A DNA stretch of 64,000 nt, from positions 1 to 64,000 of the forward strand of contig JACRMI010000066.1 in assembly GCA_016215025.1 (NCBI GenBank), in the 5' to 3' direction. The notes beneath the pieces were generated by a model. It had not been told where the DNA came from, ran no database searches, and worked only from the letters and a program-made list of their open reading frames with translations. Origin of the DNA: Chloroflexota bacterium. Its GTDB lineage: Bacteria > Chloroflexota > Anaerolineae > UBA4142. The position numbers and the translations under genes were made by a program. Of the stretch, positions 41,921-50,944 are shown piece by piece. Positions within the stretch are counted from its first letter, which is position 1. Every line of letters begins with the position of its first letter.

Positions 41921-44900
41921 ATGAAAAAAGCACAAGACAATAACATCGGCGACGTGATGGTGGTCGGCGGAGGCATCAGCGGCATTCAGGCGTCGCTGGA
42001 TCTTGCCAGCGCTGGCTACAAGGTCTACTTGGTCGAGAAAGCGCCGAGCATCGGCGGTCACATGGCGCAACTTGACAAGACCTTTCCGACCAACGACTGC
42101 GCGATGTGAATTCTCGCACCTAAACTGGTCGAGGTCGGCCGGCATCCGAACGTTGAAATCCTCACCTACACCGAAGTTGATCGGGTCGATGGGGAGGCAG
42201 GAAATTTCAGAGTCACTGTCACGAAAAAGCCCAGGTACATTATCGAAGATAATTGCACGGGCTGCACAAACTGCGTGGAATATTGTCCTGCTAAATATCC
42301 TGACAAGTACAATCAGGAAATATCCAAGAACAAAGCGATCCACATCTACTTTGCTCAGGCAATTCCATTGGTCGAGTATATCGATGAAAGCTGCCTGTAT
42401 CTCAAAGACAAGAAATGTGGCATCTGCAAACAAGTCTGCAAGAATAACGCCATCAATTTCGATCAGGTGGCGGAGCGAAAAGAAATCCAGGTCGGAGCAG
42501 TCCTTCTGTCTGTTGGACTAGAACCGTATGATCCATCGCTCAAGAAGGAATACCACTATCGCGATTTCGCCAACGTCGTAACGAGCATGGACTATGAGCG
42601 ACTATTGTGCTCGACGGGTCCCTATGCGGGTGAGGTTCTGCGCGCTTCCGATAAGACACATCCCCGCAAGATTGCCTGGATTCAATGTATCGGTTCCAGA
42701 AAAGTGACTCCGGGCGAAAATAGTTATTGCTCGTCCGTGTGCTGCACCTACACGCAAAAGCAAGCGATCATTACAAAAGAGCACGACGCGGACGTTGATT
42801 GTACGATCTTCCACAACGACATTCGATCTTTCGGAAAGGATTTCGAGCGATATTTTGAGCGAACCGAAAAGCTTCCCGACGTTCGATTCATCCGAAGCTA
42901 CACCTCCATCGTTCGCGAAGACCCCGTAACCAAAAACGTCACAGTACGTTATTCGACGACAGACGACGGCGTAAAAGAAGAAGAGTTCGATATGGTGGTG
43001 CTGTCGGTTGGATTGAATCCGCCGAAAGATGTGGAATCGATTTCGCAGCGATTCGGCATCGAACTCAACGCGCATCGCTTTGCCAACATCAGTCCCGTCA
43101 ATCCGATGAAAACGAATCGACCTGGGATCTTTGTCAGCGGCGGCTTGCAGGGACCGATCGATATTCCCGAATCGGTGTTCAGCGCGAGCGGAGCCGCGTC
43201 CCAAATCGGCGAGCTGCTCGATTATCGACGCGGAAAACTTTCGCGCGAGAGAGAATATCCACCGGAACGCGACGTCTCCAAGGAAGAGCAAAGAATCGGC
43301 GTCTTTGTGTGCCATTGCGGCGCGAATATCGGACGCGTCGTTAATGTGCCCGATACCGTTGAATACTTGAAGACCTTGCCCAATGTCGTCCATGCTCAAG
43401 AGCAACTCTTTTCCTGTGCGACGAATTCCGCCAAGGAAATAACCGACATCACGCGAGAAAAGAAACTCAATCGCGTGATCGTTGCCGCATGTAGTCCCAG
43501 AACGCTTGAAAATCTTTTTCGCGACACGGTCCGCGAAGCGGGGATCAATCAGTATTACTTTGATATGGCGAATATCCGCGAGCATGACTCTTGGGTTCAC
43601 GCGAAAGAAAAAGAAGAAGCAACCCAAAAGGCAAAAGATATTATTCGAATGTCGGTCGCGCGCGCCGGGCGATTGGAACCGTTGCAGGAGTTCGACCTCC
43701 CCGTAGACAAAGCGGCGCTCGTGATCGGTGGAGGCGTTGCCGGAATGAATTCTGCGCTGTCCATCGCCAATCAAGGACACGAAGTTCACCTAGTCGAAAA
43801 AAATTCGGAGCTGGGCGGAGTCGCCCGCAAAATTCACTCCACGCTCGACGGTTTAGATGTTCAGCAATACCTACGCGACCTCATTGGTCAAGTGTATCGA
43901 CACCCGCTCATCCATGTCTATCACAACGCAACGATTACGGACGCCAAAGGGTATGTCGGCAACTTTGTGACCGAAGTGCAATCGGAACGAGGACTGTCTG
44001 AGATCAAACACGGCGCGGCGGTCATTGCCATCGGTGCTGATTTGTACACGCCGACTGAGTATCTCTACGGAAAAGATGATCGCGTATTGACGCATCTCGA
44101 ATTGGAAGAGCGAATCAACAACGGCGACGAAAAAATCGCAAATGCGAAAAGTCTCGTGATGATCCAGTGCGTGGGCTGCCGGAATGAGGACCGGAATTAT
44201 TGCAGCCGATTGTGTTGTAGCGAGTCGGTCAAGAATGCGTTGAGCATCAAAAAGAAGAACCCAGCGATGGATGTCTATATCCTCTATCGCGATATGCGAA
44301 CGTATGGGTTCAATGAGGACTATTATCGGGAAGCGTCGGAGAAGGACATCAAGTTCATTCGATATGAACCCCAGGACAAACCGGTGGTCGAACCTGGCAA
44401 GTCGGAGGATGGCAAGTCTGTCCTGAAAGTGACTACGACCGATTTCATCCTGGGGAAGAAGATCGAACTGGATGCGGACGTCGTTGCTCTGGCTGCCGCT
44501 ATCGTTCCTTCCGAGTCAACCAAGGAGATTGCCAATCTGTTCAGGGTGACGTTGAGTCCCGATGGCTTTTTCAAAGAAGCGCATGTCAAACTGAGACCGG
44601 TCGAGTTTGCGACGGATGGTGTTTATCTGTGTGGGCTGGCACATTACCCAAAGTTCATCAAGGAAACAGTCAATCAGGCATACGGAGCGGCCGGTCGCGC
44701 ATTGACGCTTCTCTCAAACGATATAGTCGTCGCGTCCGGCTCGGTGTGCGGAGTGAAAGAGAACAAGTGCATCGGATGCTCGGCGTGTGTCGAGGCGTGT
44801 GCGTATGGCGCGCTTGAGATTCGCGACACGCGACAGGGCAAGAAGGCGACGATCAATCCAGTCCTCTGCAAGGGTGATGGTCTTTGCAATGCCAAATGTC

Positions 44901-45019
44901 CGACGGGGGCGATCCAACTCAAACACTATACCGACGAAGAAATTCTGAGCGAAATCGATGCGTTGATTCCGGCAGAATCGATTTTGATGCAAATGGACGC
45001 CGCGATTGAGGCGATGTAA
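41921..45019 (+). CDS. Double HdrA-like flavoprotein with selenocysteine (BamE-like)
   Basis: The frame runs 1032 codons when the TGA at 42107-42109 is read as selenocysteine (residue 63). Before it lies [19 protein letters not shown]...[20 protein letters not shown] and after it [14 protein letters not shown], so the codon replaces the second Cys of the HdrA motif DC(S/A)xC-ILAPK. The N-terminal unit has an FAD fold and ferredoxin motifs ([21 protein letters not shown]). The second unit is a full HdrA ([46 protein letters not shown]) ending with two clusters ([26 protein letters not shown]). It would bifurcate or confurcate electrons for the AOR partner. Confidence 0.88.
42107..42142 (+). 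promoter_or_regulatory. UGA selenocysteine codon with bSECIS-like hairpin
   Basis: Fifteen bases after the TGA, CTGGTC (42125-42130) can pair with GGCCGG (42137-42142; two G-U pairs) to leave the loop GAGGTC. Bacterial SECIS elements typically have a short stem with a GU in the apical loop about 16-37 bases after the UGA; the AGGUC in this loop is close to the E. coli fdhF loop. Confidence 0.7.
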
Positions 45020-45027
45020 GGTGCATT

Positions 45028-45065
45028 GTCATTCTGAGACGTGCTCTTTGCACCGAAGAATGACA
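45028..45065. repeat. Short GTCATTCTGAG palindrome upstream of the MvhD-like gene
   Basis: TTGTCATTCT (45027-45036) pairs with AAGAATGACAA (45057-45067), and GGTGCA with TGCACC overlap it. It is a short member of the dispersed family and lies 45 bases before the next start. Confidence 0.75.
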
Positions 45066-45109
45066 ACCTGGGTAACGCGACGATTGGAACACGTAAGGAG
45101 GAAGTAGGA

Positions 45110-45940
45110 GTGATCGCAAACTTTAGTTTCAAACCCAAAGTCTTGGGCTTTGTATGCCATTGGTGAGCGTATGGGGCGGCTGACCTAGCTGGCGTGTCCA
45201 GACTACAATATACAACTGAAATCCGGCTTGTGCGTGTCATGTGCTCCGGCAGAGTCGATCCGGGGTTTGTGTTCCGCGCTTTCTCCAAGGGCGTCGATGG
45301 TGTGTTTATCGGTGGTTGCAAATTGAATGAATGCAACTATACGACGCACGGCAACTATCATGCGCTGAACATGGTACTCTTGACGCGACGGATCATGGAA
45401 CACATTGGGCTGAACCCGGAACGACTAAGCATCAATTTCATGTCGGGAGCCGAGTCGAATGTGTTTGTCGAAGCGGTGAATGGCTTTGTCCAAGAGGTGA
45501 AAGGGATTGGTCCGCTTGGCAAGGCTGAAGGAATCGACCCGGATACGCTCAAGTCGAAATTGGACCAAGTCCAAAAGCTGGTTCCGTACATCAAACGAAT
45601 CAACAAGGATAAACTGGCGTCACGTCTCACCAATCCGGAAGAATATGAAGGATTTTTCACCAGAGCCGAAATCGACCAGTTATTTAGCGAGGTCGTCTCG
45701 TACTATATCGAGCCGGACAAATGTCAGGCGTGCATGATTTGCGCTAGGCGATGCCCTGAAGAGGCGATTGCCGGCGGCAAGGGACAAATCCATGTGATCG
45801 ATCAAGACAAGTGCATCAAATGCGATACATGTTTTGACGTTTGCCCACCGCGATTTGGCGCGGTGAGAAAAATTTCGGGCGAACCGGTTCCGCCACCACT
45901 GGCGATAGACCAAAGAACGCTCGTCCGCCAAAAGGCGTGA
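45110..45940 (+). CDS. MvhD-like protein with selenocysteine and two Fe-S clusters (BamF-like)
   Basis: With GTG at 45110 and TGA at 45164-45166 read as selenocysteine (residue 19) the product is 276 residues. The N-terminus, VLGFVCHW-Sec-AYGAADLAGVSRLQY, matches the MvhD/FlpD motif where the second position is normally Cys, then the domain continues VRVMCSGRVDPGFVFRAFSKGVDGVFIGGCKLNECNYTTHGNYHA. The C-terminus holds two [4Fe-4S] motifs (CQACMICARRCPEEA; CIKCDTCFDVCPPR). AAGGAGG precedes the GTG. MvhD hands electrons to HdrA, so it should dock on the upstream protein. Without Sec readthrough only an 18-residue peptide would be made. Confidence 0.88.
45164..45205 (+). promoter_or_regulatory. 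UGA selenocysteine codon with bSECIS-like hairpin
   Basis: After the TGA at 45164-45166, TAG-CTGG (45186-45192) pairs with CCAG-a-CTA (45198-45205) around the loop CGTGT, with one bulged A. The loop contains GU and begins 26 bases after the UGA, within the range for bacterial SECIS elements. Confidence 0.6.
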
Positions 45941-45951
45941 GGGAATCTCCA

Positions 45952-46389
45952 ATGAAACTCGATGAACGAGTTTGGAAAATCTTCCAACGACATTTACGCT
46001 ATTCAGATGAAGAGCTGAAAACGTTCCGAGAAAATCCCAGGAATGAGGATGTTCTCTCCAAAGCTCCAGCTTTGATGAACAAGACCATCATCTTGGAGGT
46101 TGTTGACGCGCATGGGTGCAACAGCCAGCACAAGGTGGGCGACAAGTTTTACTTTGACGGCGCGGGCAATCTCATCACCAAGCTCTCCCCACAAAAAATT
46201 TGCGTTTATGCGTTGAGTTCGATGGCTCCGCTGGTCTTTGCCTCGAATGAACTATTCTACGCCGGAGTCGATCCGAACCAAATGCGTTTCAAGCGCACCG
46301 GCTGTTTTGACGTTGGAGTGCAGTGTGGCGGCTGGGGACGGATTGTCCTGGAATTAAAAATGGAAGATCGCAAACAAGGAATCGACTGA
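45952..46389 (+). CDS. TIGR04076-like small protein
   Basis: The 145-residue product, starting MKLDERVWKIFQRHLRYSDEELKTFRENPRNEDVL, continues with TIILEVVDAHGCNSQHKVGDKFYFDGAGNLITKLSP and CVYALSSMAPLVFASNELFYAG and ends with TGCFDVGVQCGGWGRIVLELKM. This looks like the TIGR04076 family, small proteins with conserved cysteines whose role is unknown. It lies 11 bases after the MvhD-like gene and is probably translated with it, suggesting a part in assembly or function of the complex. The ATG at 45952 gives the family-like N-terminus. Confidence 0.65.
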   Translation: MKLDERVWKIFQRHLRYSDEELKTFRENPRNEDVLSKAPALMNKTIILEVVDAHGCNSQHKVGDKFYFDGAGNLITKLSPQKICVYALSSMAPLVFASNELFYAGVDPNQMRFKRTGCFDVGVQCGGWGRIVLELKMEDRKQGID

Positions 46390-46437
46390 AAAGGAAGACG
46401 AGAGCCGGAAATGCAGAACGGCGCACAGGAGGACCTT

Positions 46438-46875
46438 ATGAGCACAATCAAAATTCGAGTAATGCAGGAAGAGGATATGCCGGCCGTGGCTGCGATCCAA
46501 AGCCAGGTGTTGGGCACGCGCCGACACGACTACAAGGCGCTCAAAGCGCGCGCTATGACTGCGCGTTCGCCGATCATGCCGCTCGTCGCCGAAGTGGGTA
46601 ATGAAATCGTCGGCTTTGTCATGGGCGAAACGAGCGACGGCGAATACGGCGTGCCAGGGACAATCGGTTGGATCGATTCGATCGGCGTGCTGTCGAATTA
46701 TCAACGGCAAGGCGTGGCGCGGATGCTCGTCGAAGAACTCATTGCGTCGATGTGCCGGGTCGGCGTGTGCAAGGTTTATACATTGGTGAATTGGCGCGAT
46801 GGCGACATGCTTGGATTTTTCGACAAGCTGGGTTTTACAAACGGCGACATGATTAACCTCGAACGTAAGGTGTAG
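46438..46875 (+). CDS. GNAT-family acetyltransferase
   Basis: The 145-residue product has the GNAT core: KIRVMQEEDMPAVAAIQSQVL at the N-terminus, GWIDSIGVLSNYQRQGVARMLVEELIA for acetyl-CoA binding (the Q/R-x-x-G-x-A motif is QRQGVA) and YTLVNWRDGDMLGFFDKLGF near the end. The substrate is unknown; GNATs in catabolic clusters may modify acyl-CoA synthetases, which are not seen here. AGGAGG is six bases before the ATG. Confidence 0.85.
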   Translation: MSTIKIRVMQEEDMPAVAAIQSQVLGTRRHDYKALKARAMTARSPIMPLVAEVGNEIVGFVMGETSDGEYGVPGTIGWIDSIGVLSNYQRQGVARMLVEELIASMCRVGVCKVYTLVNWRDGDMLGFFDKLGFTNGDMINLERKV

Positions 46876-46887
46876 TGTTTTCGAATT

Positions 46888-46988
46888 GTTATTCTGTGGC
46901 GCAGTTGCGCCGTCTATGATGGCGATGCGCCGAACGCTCTGCGTCTCGTTTTTTCAATAAGGAGATTCTTCGCTTCGCTCAGATGACA
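46888..46988. repeat. Divergent GTCATTCTG-family repeat upstream of the MoaD-like gene
   Basis: TTGTTATTCTG at the left and GATTCTTCGCTTCGCTCAGATGACA at the right are inverted relatives of the dispersed family, with an inner GGCGCAGTTGCGCC hairpin (46909-46922). It separates the Hdr run from the second AOR operon. Confidence 0.7.
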
Positions 46989-46997
46989 GGGACTAGA

Positions 46998-47279
46998 ATG
47001 CAAATCCACATTCAATTGGACGAACCCGCTTGGCGCATGGTGGGACAGAGAAAATTATCCGTACTGGTTGACGCAGAGACGCCGACAGTCGCCGATGTGA
47101 TTGGCGAATTGGGAAAGCAATTCGCCGGTGTCGACACAGAATTGCGCGGACAAACCGGCGATTTCATTCCGTACAGTTTATTTTTGAACGATAATTCGGT
47201 TCGTTGGGCAGAGATCGAACGCACGCGCGTGCAAAACGGTGATCGCCTGCGCGTGATCTTACCGATTGCGGGAGGTTGA
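46998..47279 (+). CDS. MoaD/ThiS-like sulfur carrier
   Basis: The 93-residue beta-grasp protein starts MQIHIQLDEPAWRMVGQRKLSVLVDAETPTVADVIGELGKQF and ends DRLRVILPIAGG, the C-terminal double glycine that is adenylated and thiocarboxylated in sulfur carriers. MoaD-like proteins accompany tungsten AOR genes and may feed the pterin dithiolene specifically for these enzymes. Its stop codon is two bases before the next start. A weak ribosome site precedes the ATG. Confidence 0.85.
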   Translation: MQIHIQLDEPAWRMVGQRKLSVLVDAETPTVADVIGELGKQFAGVDTELRGQTGDFIPYSLFLNDNSVRWAEIERTRVQNGDRLRVILPIAGG

Positions 47280-47281
47280 GT

Positions 47282-48655
47282 ATGCGGTATGTAATTATTG
47301 GTAACAGCGCGACAGGGATTGGGGCAGCAGAATCGATTCGCGCGGCGGACAAGAGCGCGAAAATTGTCATCATTGGCGATGAGCCACATCATGTATACTC
47401 GCGCCCGCTCATTTCACATTACATCGCAGGTGAAGTCGCGCCGGATGAAATGTACTATCGTCCCCCAGATTTTTACAAACGACTCAAGATCGATGCGCGC
47501 TTGGGCGTGCGCGCCGAGTCGCTAGATTTCGACGCGCGCGTAGTGAAACTCGCCGACGGGCATTCGGTGCATTACGACAAACTCTTGCTCGCGACCGGAT
47601 CGATTCAAAAATTTCCGCCGATCAAAGGTCGCGAGCACCAAGGCATTTTTGATTTTTGGCGGCGCGCCGATGCTGACGCAATCCGCGAGCGCACCGGTGG
47701 ATGCGATTGGCTCTTGCCTTGCACGGCGATCGTGATTGGCGCAGGGTTGGTCGGCATCCAAGCTGCGTACGGATTGCATGGCGCGGGTTTGAAGGTCGTG
47801 CTCGTCGAACTCTTGCCCTCGATTCTCAGTCGCATTCTCGATACCACCGCGGCGGCGTACGCCCAAGCGATTCTCGAACATGGCGGCGTACGCGTGCTCA
47901 CGGGGCGATCGGTCTCGGAAATTGTTGGATCAGCCGAAGGGGTCACCGGCGTCGTTCTCGACAATGGTGAAAAAATCGATTGTGGTCTCGTGGTCAAAGC
48001 GACCGGCGTCGCGCCGAACCTGGGATTGGTAAAAGGCACGCGCATCACGACAAATGCCGGAATCTTGGTCGACGAATATTTTGAAACGAATGTGCCCGGC
48101 GTCTATGCGGCGGGTGATGTCGCCGAAACGTATGATGTCACGCGCGGCAAACTTTTTGTCAACGCGAATTGGCCCAACGCGCACGCGCAAGGTCGTATAG
48201 CGGGATTGAACATGGCGGGGCAAGCAACTACGTACGCCGGTTCCATCGGCATGACGTCTATGCCGCTGTTCGGCAAAGCGGTCGTCTCGCAAGGCATCGT
48301 CGAACCGGAGGCGGGCGATGAGGTACGCGTGCGCGAATCACGCGAAAACCAGATTTATCAGAAACTTGTTTTCCGCAACGATTATCTCGTCGGCGCGGTG
48401 ATGGTGGGCGATGTGAGTGCCGTGGGCTTGGTCAATCATTTGATCCAGTCGCATCAACCAGTCGGCGCATTCAAAGAAACCTTGTTGGGTTTGAAAGCAC
48501 CCTATTATTTTGGACGACGCGCGCTGTTCAAAGCCAAAGTTGAAGGCGAGAATCTGCAGTGGAGTCCGTCGCTCAGTTCGCAAGAGCATTACGAAAAACA
48601 TTTCGACGATGACAAGTGGGCGGAACGCGAGCGCGATGAGAGGAAATGGAGGTAG
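47282..48655 (+). CDS. FAD-dependent NAD(P)H oxidoreductase subunit (AorC-like)
   Basis: The 457-residue flavoprotein begins MRYVIIGNSATGIGAAESIRAADKSAKIVIIGDEP, has a second Rossmann motif (AIVIGAGLVGIQAAYGLHGAGLKVVLVE) and the GVYAAGDVAE FAD site. It resembles NirB-type and rubredoxin reductase-like enzymes. In the Aromatoleum-type AOR the FAD subunit AorC connects the tungsten enzyme to NAD+, which fits its position before the AOR gene. GGGAGG lies six bases before ATG 47282; an overlapping TTG is possible. Confidence 0.88.
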   Translation: MRYVIIGNSATGIGAAESIRAADKSAKIVIIGDEPHHVYSRPLISHYIAGEVAPDEMYYRPPDFYKRLKIDARLGVRAESLDFDARVVKLADGHSVHYDKLLLATGSIQKFPPIKGREHQGIFDFWRRADADAIRERTGGCDWLLPCTAIVIGAGLVGIQAAYGLHGAGLKVVLVELLPSILSRILDTTAAAYAQAILEHGGVRVLTGRSVSEIVGSAEGVTGVVLDNGEKIDCGLVVKATGVAPNLGLVKGTRITTNAGILVDEYFETNVPGVYAAGDVAETYDVTRGKLFVNANWPNAHAQGRIAGLNMAGQATTYAGSIGMTSMPLFGKAVVSQGIVEPEAGDEVRVRESRENQIYQKLVFRNDYLVGAVMVGDVSAVGLVNHLIQSHQPVGAFKETLLGLKAPYYFGRRALFKAKVEGENLQWSPSLSSQEHYEKHFDDDKWAERERDERKWR

Positions 48656-48657
48656 AG

Positions 48658-50523
48658 ATGAAACACCAAGGTATCAACAAAAATCGTCCGCTGGCAACGC
48701 TTGCAGAAATTGATCTGACAACCCAAAGTGTCAATGTCGGCGAAACATCGAGCGAACTTGTCCGCAAATTCGTCGGTGGGCGCGGACTGAATATGTACTA
48801 TCTCTATAAAAATTTGAAACCCAACACCGATCCCTTGTCGCCGGAGAATCCGCTCATTATCGGCACAGGAATTCTCACCGGCACTGGCGCGCCCAATTCG
48901 GGACGGCACAGCGTCACGACGAAATCACCGGAATCGGGCATTCTCGGCGATTCGAACATCGGGGGATTCTTTGGTCCTGAAATGCGCTACGCGGGAATTG
49001 ATCGATTGCTGATCACCGGCAAAGCTGATCAGCCGGTCTATCTCTACATCGAAGATGGGCGCATTGAAATTCGCGACGCGCGCAAGTATTGGGGCACGGA
49101 TTGCACGGAAGCGACTTTACGATTCAAGAATGATCTCGGTTCCGATGTCGAAGTCGAGTTGATTGGAACGGCGGGCGAGAACAAGGTGCGCTATGCGGCA
49201 ACCCGCTACGGCTTGAAGAATTCGGCGGGGCGATGCGGCACCGGCGCAGTATGGGGATCGAAGAATTTGAAAGCGATCGTCGCGCGCGGCAATTATGGTT
49301 TGCCCATCGCTCACCCCGAAGAATTCTTCGCCAAGACGGTTGAACTTCGCAAATACTTGCATCAATCCAAAGTGATCCAAGTCCTGGGTCGGGTCGGCAC
49401 GCCGCTCTTGTACGATGTGAGCAATTATCTCGGCGCAATCCGAACACACAACAGTCAAAAGACCACGTTTGAAGATACGCTGAACGCGGAAGAAATTCAT
49501 CATTACGTGGACAAGATGTTGAGCTGCGCCGGTTGCGTGGTGCATTGTCGCCACCGCAACTCGCTCGGCGGCGAAGGTCCCGAATACACGTCCGAGGTTC
49601 TTGTCGGCGCGAACATTGGCGTATCCGACACCAAGCAAGTGATCGATCTGCAAAATATCGTGAACGAAGTCGGGCTGGACGTTTCATCGGTCGGCACGTA
49701 CCTCGCGTGGGCAATCGAATTATCGCAGCGTGGAATGCTCGACAAGAGTTTGACCGGCGGCAAGGAATTGCAGTTCGGTGATTACGAAACGATGAAGCAG
49801 TTGATCTACGACATTGCGGCGCGCCGTGGCTTGGGCGACCTGCTCGCAGAAGGCAGCCATCTTGTTGATCGATTCCCTGGCGCAGAAGGATTTTTGATCG
49901 CGATCAAGGGCCTGCCGCAATCCGATCCGCACGATGTTCGCTACTTGAAGGGATTTGCACTTGGCATTGCAACGTCATCGCGGGGTGCAGATCATCTGCG
50001 CAGTCGTCCGACGTTGGAAATTTTTGACTTACCCGCCGAGTTCACCAAGCAAGTGTATGGACAACCGGTTGATCCGAACCCCACGTCGTACAATAGCAAA
50101 GCCGTTGTCGTGACGTTCAGCGAAACGATTTATGCCGTAGTCGATTGCGTGGGCATTTGCAAATTTATCTGTCATGGTTTCAACAGCCCGCGCAATCTAA
50201 ATTACGATCATTTCCGCGAGTTGATTTATCTGGCGACTGGGTTGGAATTCACGAAAGAGGAACTCGTCCAAGTCGGTCGGCGCGTGGTCGATTTGGAGCG
50301 CGTCATCAACATGCGCGAAGGCATCACACGTAAAGACGACACGTTGCCCGCGCGCTATTTTGATGAAACGATGACCGGTCGCAAGACGAAAGGACACCAC
50401 ATCGACCGTGAAAAGTTCGCGCAGATGCTGGACGAGTTCTATACGTTGCATGGTTGGGATAAGGAAGGCAAACCACCGCGCGAACGCTATGCTGAATTTG
50501 AGTCAATGGGAGCAGTGCGATGA
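48658..50523 (+). CDS. Aldehyde:ferredoxin oxidoreductase family protein (AorB-like), second copy
   Basis: The 621-residue product has the AOR layout: ATLAEIDLTTQSVNVGETSSELVRKFVGGRGLNMYYLYKNL, the pterin-binding SGILGDSNIGGFFGPEMRYAGIDRLLITG, and the cluster motif MLSCAGCVVHCRHRNS with a fourth Cys further on (DCVGICKFICHG). It is only distantly similar to the upstream BamB-like AOR. Three-subunit AORs oxidise aldehydes to acids or, with low-potential donors, reduce acids. GGAGG precedes ATG 48658, and its stop overlaps the next start by four bases. Confidence 0.9.
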   Translation: MKHQGINKNRPLATLAEIDLTTQSVNVGETSSELVRKFVGGRGLNMYYLYKNLKPNTDPLSPENPLIIGTGILTGTGAPNSGRHSVTTKSPESGILGDSNIGGFFGPEMRYAGIDRLLITGKADQPVYLYIEDGRIEIRDARKYWGTDCTEATLRFKNDLGSDVEVELIGTAGENKVRYAATRYGLKNSAGRCGTGAVWGSKNLKAIVARGNYGLPIAHPEEFFAKTVELRKYLHQSKVIQVLGRVGTPLLYDVSNYLGAIRTHNSQKTTFEDTLNAEEIHHYVDKMLSCAGCVVHCRHRNSLGGEGPEYTSEVLVGANIGVSDTKQVIDLQNIVNEVGLDVSSVGTYLAWAIELSQRGMLDKSLTGGKELQFGDYETMKQLIYDIAARRGLGDLLAEGSHLVDRFPGAEGFLIAIKGLPQSDPHDVRYLKGFALGIATSSRGADHLRSRPTLEIFDLPAEFTKQVYGQPVDPNPTSYNSKAVVVTFSETIYAVVDCVGICKFICHGFNSPRNLNYDHFRELIYLATGLEFTKEELVQVGRRVVDLERVINMREGITRKDDTLPARYFDETMTGRKTKGHHIDREKFAQMLDEFYTLHGWDKEGKPPRERYAEFESMGAVR

Positions 50524-50927
50524 AACAGATATTTGCAAATCCAGACCTTTGCACGGGTTGTAAGATGTGTTCGATTGCGTGCGCGATGACCAAATTCGGC
50601 GTGGCGAATCCGCGCAAAGGCGCGATCATCGTTCGTCAGAATCTTTACGAAGCGTACGAGTTTCAATCGCTCTGCCGACAGTGCGACCCCGCGCCATGTC
50701 TGGACGCGTGCATGACGGGGTGTATCGAACGTGATGCGAACGGCGTCGTGCGGCTCGATTCATCGCGCTGCATCGGCTGCTGGATGTGCGCGATGGTGTG
50801 TCCGTACGATGCGATTGCGCGTGACTTGGAAGTCCAAGTCGCGCGTAAATGCGATCTCTGTTCTGAACGTGCCGCCCCAGCGTGCGTGACTGTCTGTCCG
50901 ACGGAAGCGTTGATGTTGGTGGCGTAG
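50520..50927 (+). CDS. Four-cluster ferredoxin subunit (AorA-like)
   Basis: The 135-residue product has four cysteine groups: CTGCKMCSIAC, CRQCDPAPCLDAC, CIGCWMCAMVCP and CDLCSERAAPACVTVCP, fitting four [4Fe-4S] clusters in a DmsB/HycB-type fold. It starts within the AOR stop codon (ATGA overlap), so the two are translationally coupled. It should form the electron wire between AOR and the FAD subunit, as AorA does. Confidence 0.92.
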   Translation: MKQIFANPDLCTGCKMCSIACAMTKFGVANPRKGAIIVRQNLYEAYEFQSLCRQCDPAPCLDACMTGCIERDANGVVRLDSSRCIGCWMCAMVCPYDAIARDLEVQVARKCDLCSERAAPACVTVCPTEALMLVA

Positions 50928-50944
50928 AGAAGTTTGGGGTGAAT

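Noticed and set aside
42107..42109. UGA as a nonsense mutation making the HdrA gene a pseudogene
   Set aside because: Frame, motif and length are intact on both sides, UGA falls on a redox Cys position, a SECIS-like hairpin follows and the neighbouring gene has the same feature.
42602..43789. 395-codon minus-strand frame inside the HdrA-like gene
   Set aside because: The plus strand encodes a continuous HdrA with all cysteine motifs; the antisense frame has no recognisable feature.
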